A stretch of 7,654 nucleotides of DNA from the NCBI GenBank assembly GCA_024280675.1, contig JAJRPT010000057.1, positions 1 through 7,654 of the forward strand. Reading direction: 5' to 3'. Under the pieces are notes generated by a model. The model was not told the DNA's origin and did not search any database. It saw only the letters and a list, made by a program, of their open reading frames with translations. This stretch comes from Bacteroidota bacterium (GTDB taxonomy: Bacteria; Bacteroidota; Ignavibacteria; Kapaibacteriales; UBA2268). Of the stretch, positions 6,761 through 7,654 are shown piece by piece; the stretch's first letter is position 1, and every line of letters starts with the position of its first letter. The position numbers were made by a program, and so were the translations under genes.

Positions 6761-7567
6761 ATGAAAGAAATATCAGTTTTATTTATTGGTGATATTGTTG
6801 GTGAGAAGGCTTTTTCTCTTGTTTGCAAAAAATTACCTGAAATGATTGAGGATAGGAAAGCAAACTTTGTCGTAGTCAATGGCGAGAATATTTGGCAAGG
6901 TAAAGGTCTGAATGAAGACCACGCCAATAAACTTTTTGAGTCTGGGGCTCATATTATCACGACTGGGAATCATGTTTGGGAAAATTGGAAGTCTCGTCCA
7001 CTTCTTGCAAAAAATGATAAAGTCATCCGCCCCTATAATTATCCACCTGGCAATCCTGGGCGTGGCTTCCACATTTTTGAGCTAGGCGACAAAGGCAAAA
7101 TTGCCGCTCTTCAAATCCAAGGCAGGACATTTATGGCAGATATTGATTGTCCATTTCGTGGGGCAGATCACGCACTCAAAGTAATTTCGCTTCACACTCC
7201 TAATATAATTGTGGACTTTCACGCAGAAGCAACGGCTGAGAAGCAATCCATGGCTTTGCATCTTGATGGACAAGTTTCAGCAATCATCGGCACACATACT
7301 CACGTGCCAACAGCCGATGCTCAAATTCTTCCAAAAGGAACGGCTTATCTTTCCGATGTGGGAATGTGTGGGTCTCACGCAGGTGTCATTGGGATGAGCC
7401 AGGATGTTGCACTGAAAAGGTATCTTCTTGGTACGGCTCATAAATACGCGCTTGCAGAAGGCGACATGAGAATAAACTCAGTGCATATTGTCATTGACGC
7501 AGAAACAGGACAAGCTATGTCAATCTCCCGCCAAACAGAGCCCGATTTTGAAAAAAGGTTAGGGTAG
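6761..7567 (+). CDS. ymdB: YmdB-family metallophosphoesterase (TIGR00282)
   Basis: A predicted cytosolic binuclear-metal phosphodiesterase. B. subtilis YmdB, the characterised relative, hydrolyses 2',3'-cyclic nucleotides and affects RNA turnover and biofilm formation. Whether this protein shares that role is inference. At 268 residues it is close to the usual 260-270. The metal-site motifs are all present: D11 in FIGDIVG, E42-N43 in NGEN, N70-H71 in GNHVW, H154 in FHAEAT, and H179/H181 in GTHTHVPTAD, followed by SDVGMCG. The spacing of the three late histidines (25 and 2) matches the family. I chose the ATG at 6761. A TTG at 6719 would add 14 residues including a run of six lysines, while the ATG starts right before the conserved first beta strand (KEISVLFIGD). 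The GA-rich stretch before the ATG is at most a weak ribosome site. The tryptophan after GNHV is followed by Glu where Asp is common. Confidence 0.93.
   Translation: MKEISVLFIGDIVGEKAFSLVCKKLPEMIEDRKANFVVVNGENIWQGKGLNEDHANKLFESGAHIITTGNHVWENWKSRPLLAKNDKVIRPYNYPPGNPGRGFHIFELGDKGKIAALQIQGRTFMADIDCPFRGADHALKVISLHTPNIIVDFHAEATAEKQSMALHLDGQVSAIIGTHTHVPTADAQILPKGTAYLSDVGMCGSHAGVIGMSQDVALKRYLLGTAHKYALAEGDMRINSVHIVIDAETGQAMSISRQTEPDFEKRLG
7561..7564 (+). promoter_or_regulatory. Ribosome binding site supporting the TTG start of asd
   Basis: AGGG ends seven bases before the TTG at 7572 and lies inside the last codons of the ymdB-like gene. An in-frame TAG at 7560-7562 rules out any earlier start in the asd frame, and no ATG or GTG occurs between it and the conserved KIAIVGATG strand. 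The site therefore supports TTG initiation. Confidence 0.5.
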
Positions 7568-7571
7568 TAAT

Positions 7572-7654
7572 TTGTCACTAAAAATAGCGATAGTTGGTGC
7601 CACAGGACTTGTGGGGAGGACAATGCTTGCAGTTTTGGAAGAAAGTAAGTTTCC
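7572..7654 (+). CDS. asd: Aspartate-semialdehyde dehydrogenase, N-terminal fragment (3' partial)
   Basis: Only the first 27 codons are inside the window. They encode an NADP-binding Rossmann start, K-I-A-I-V-G-A-T-G-L-V-G-R-T-M-L-x-V-L-E-E, which is characteristic of aspartate-semialdehyde dehydrogenase (the GATGxVG fingerprint with the following M-L-x-V-L-E helix). The full enzyme reduces aspartyl phosphate to aspartate semialdehyde, the branch point to lysine/diaminopimelate, threonine and methionine. The start is TTG, four bases after the ymdB-like stop codon, implying translational coupling. N-acetyl-gamma-glutamyl-phosphate reductase shares the fold but usually differs after GATGYxG, so it is a less likely alternative. 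The catalytic cysteine lies outside the window. Confidence 0.85.
   Translation, partial: MSLKIAIVGATGLVGRTMLAVLEESKF

Noticed and set aside
1..7654. CRISPR array, tRNA, rRNA, insertion sequence, toxin-antitoxin or phage defence genes
   Set aside because: I saw no regularly spaced repeats, cloverleaf-like sequences, transposase motifs or small paired genes; almost all bases are covered by the listed coding regions.

Overview
The window looks like chromosomal sequence from an AT-rich member of the Bacteroidota or the wider Fibrobacterota-Chlorobiota-Bacteroidota (FCB) group. Three things point there. The first gene ends in a type IX secretion (Por) C-terminal sorting domain, a system restricted to that group. 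Most starts lack a strong Shine-Dalgarno sequence and follow A-rich leaders. One perfect match to the Bacteroidota -7 element (TAnnTTTG) lies upstream of the ymdB-like gene. The multi-module anchor-D/cohesin-like architecture would also fit Kapabacteria- or Ignavibacteria-like lineages, but that placement is inference. All recognised genes are on the + strand, and I saw no tRNA, rRNA, CRISPR array, insertion sequence or integrase.

Layout. Positions 1-3065 hold the 3' part of a very large gene for a secreted, multi-module cell-surface protein. It is open at the left edge. Its modules are Ig-like repeats of the choice-of-anchor-D/ASH type, then a cohesin-like domain, then the type IX sorting domain. 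A strong intrinsic terminator (3094-3130) closes that unit. A compact run of housekeeping genes follows: a cystathionine gamma-synthase/lyase (3188-4357); a polytopic membrane protein resembling GT-C glycosyltransferases (4344-5513, overlapping the previous gene by 14 bp); purK for purine synthesis (5529-6689); a YmdB-type metallophosphoesterase (6761-7567); and the first 27 codons of asd, aspartate-semialdehyde dehydrogenase (7572 to the right edge, TTG start).

How the genes fit together. The overlap and short gaps (14 bp overlap, 15 bp, 71 bp, 4 bp) and the absence of internal terminators suggest one or two transcription units after 3130. A second promoter may lie in the 71-bp gap before the ymdB-like gene. 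Asd and the cystathionine enzyme both belong to the aspartate/methionine/cysteine network. PurK (purine synthesis), the putative glycosyltransferase and the phosphodiesterase have no evident shared pathway with them, so this looks like ordinary co-transcribed housekeeping genes.

I did not find a convincing new biological system. The points most worth a second look are the architecture of the large surface protein and the uncharacterised GT-C-like membrane protein with its shifted codon use.
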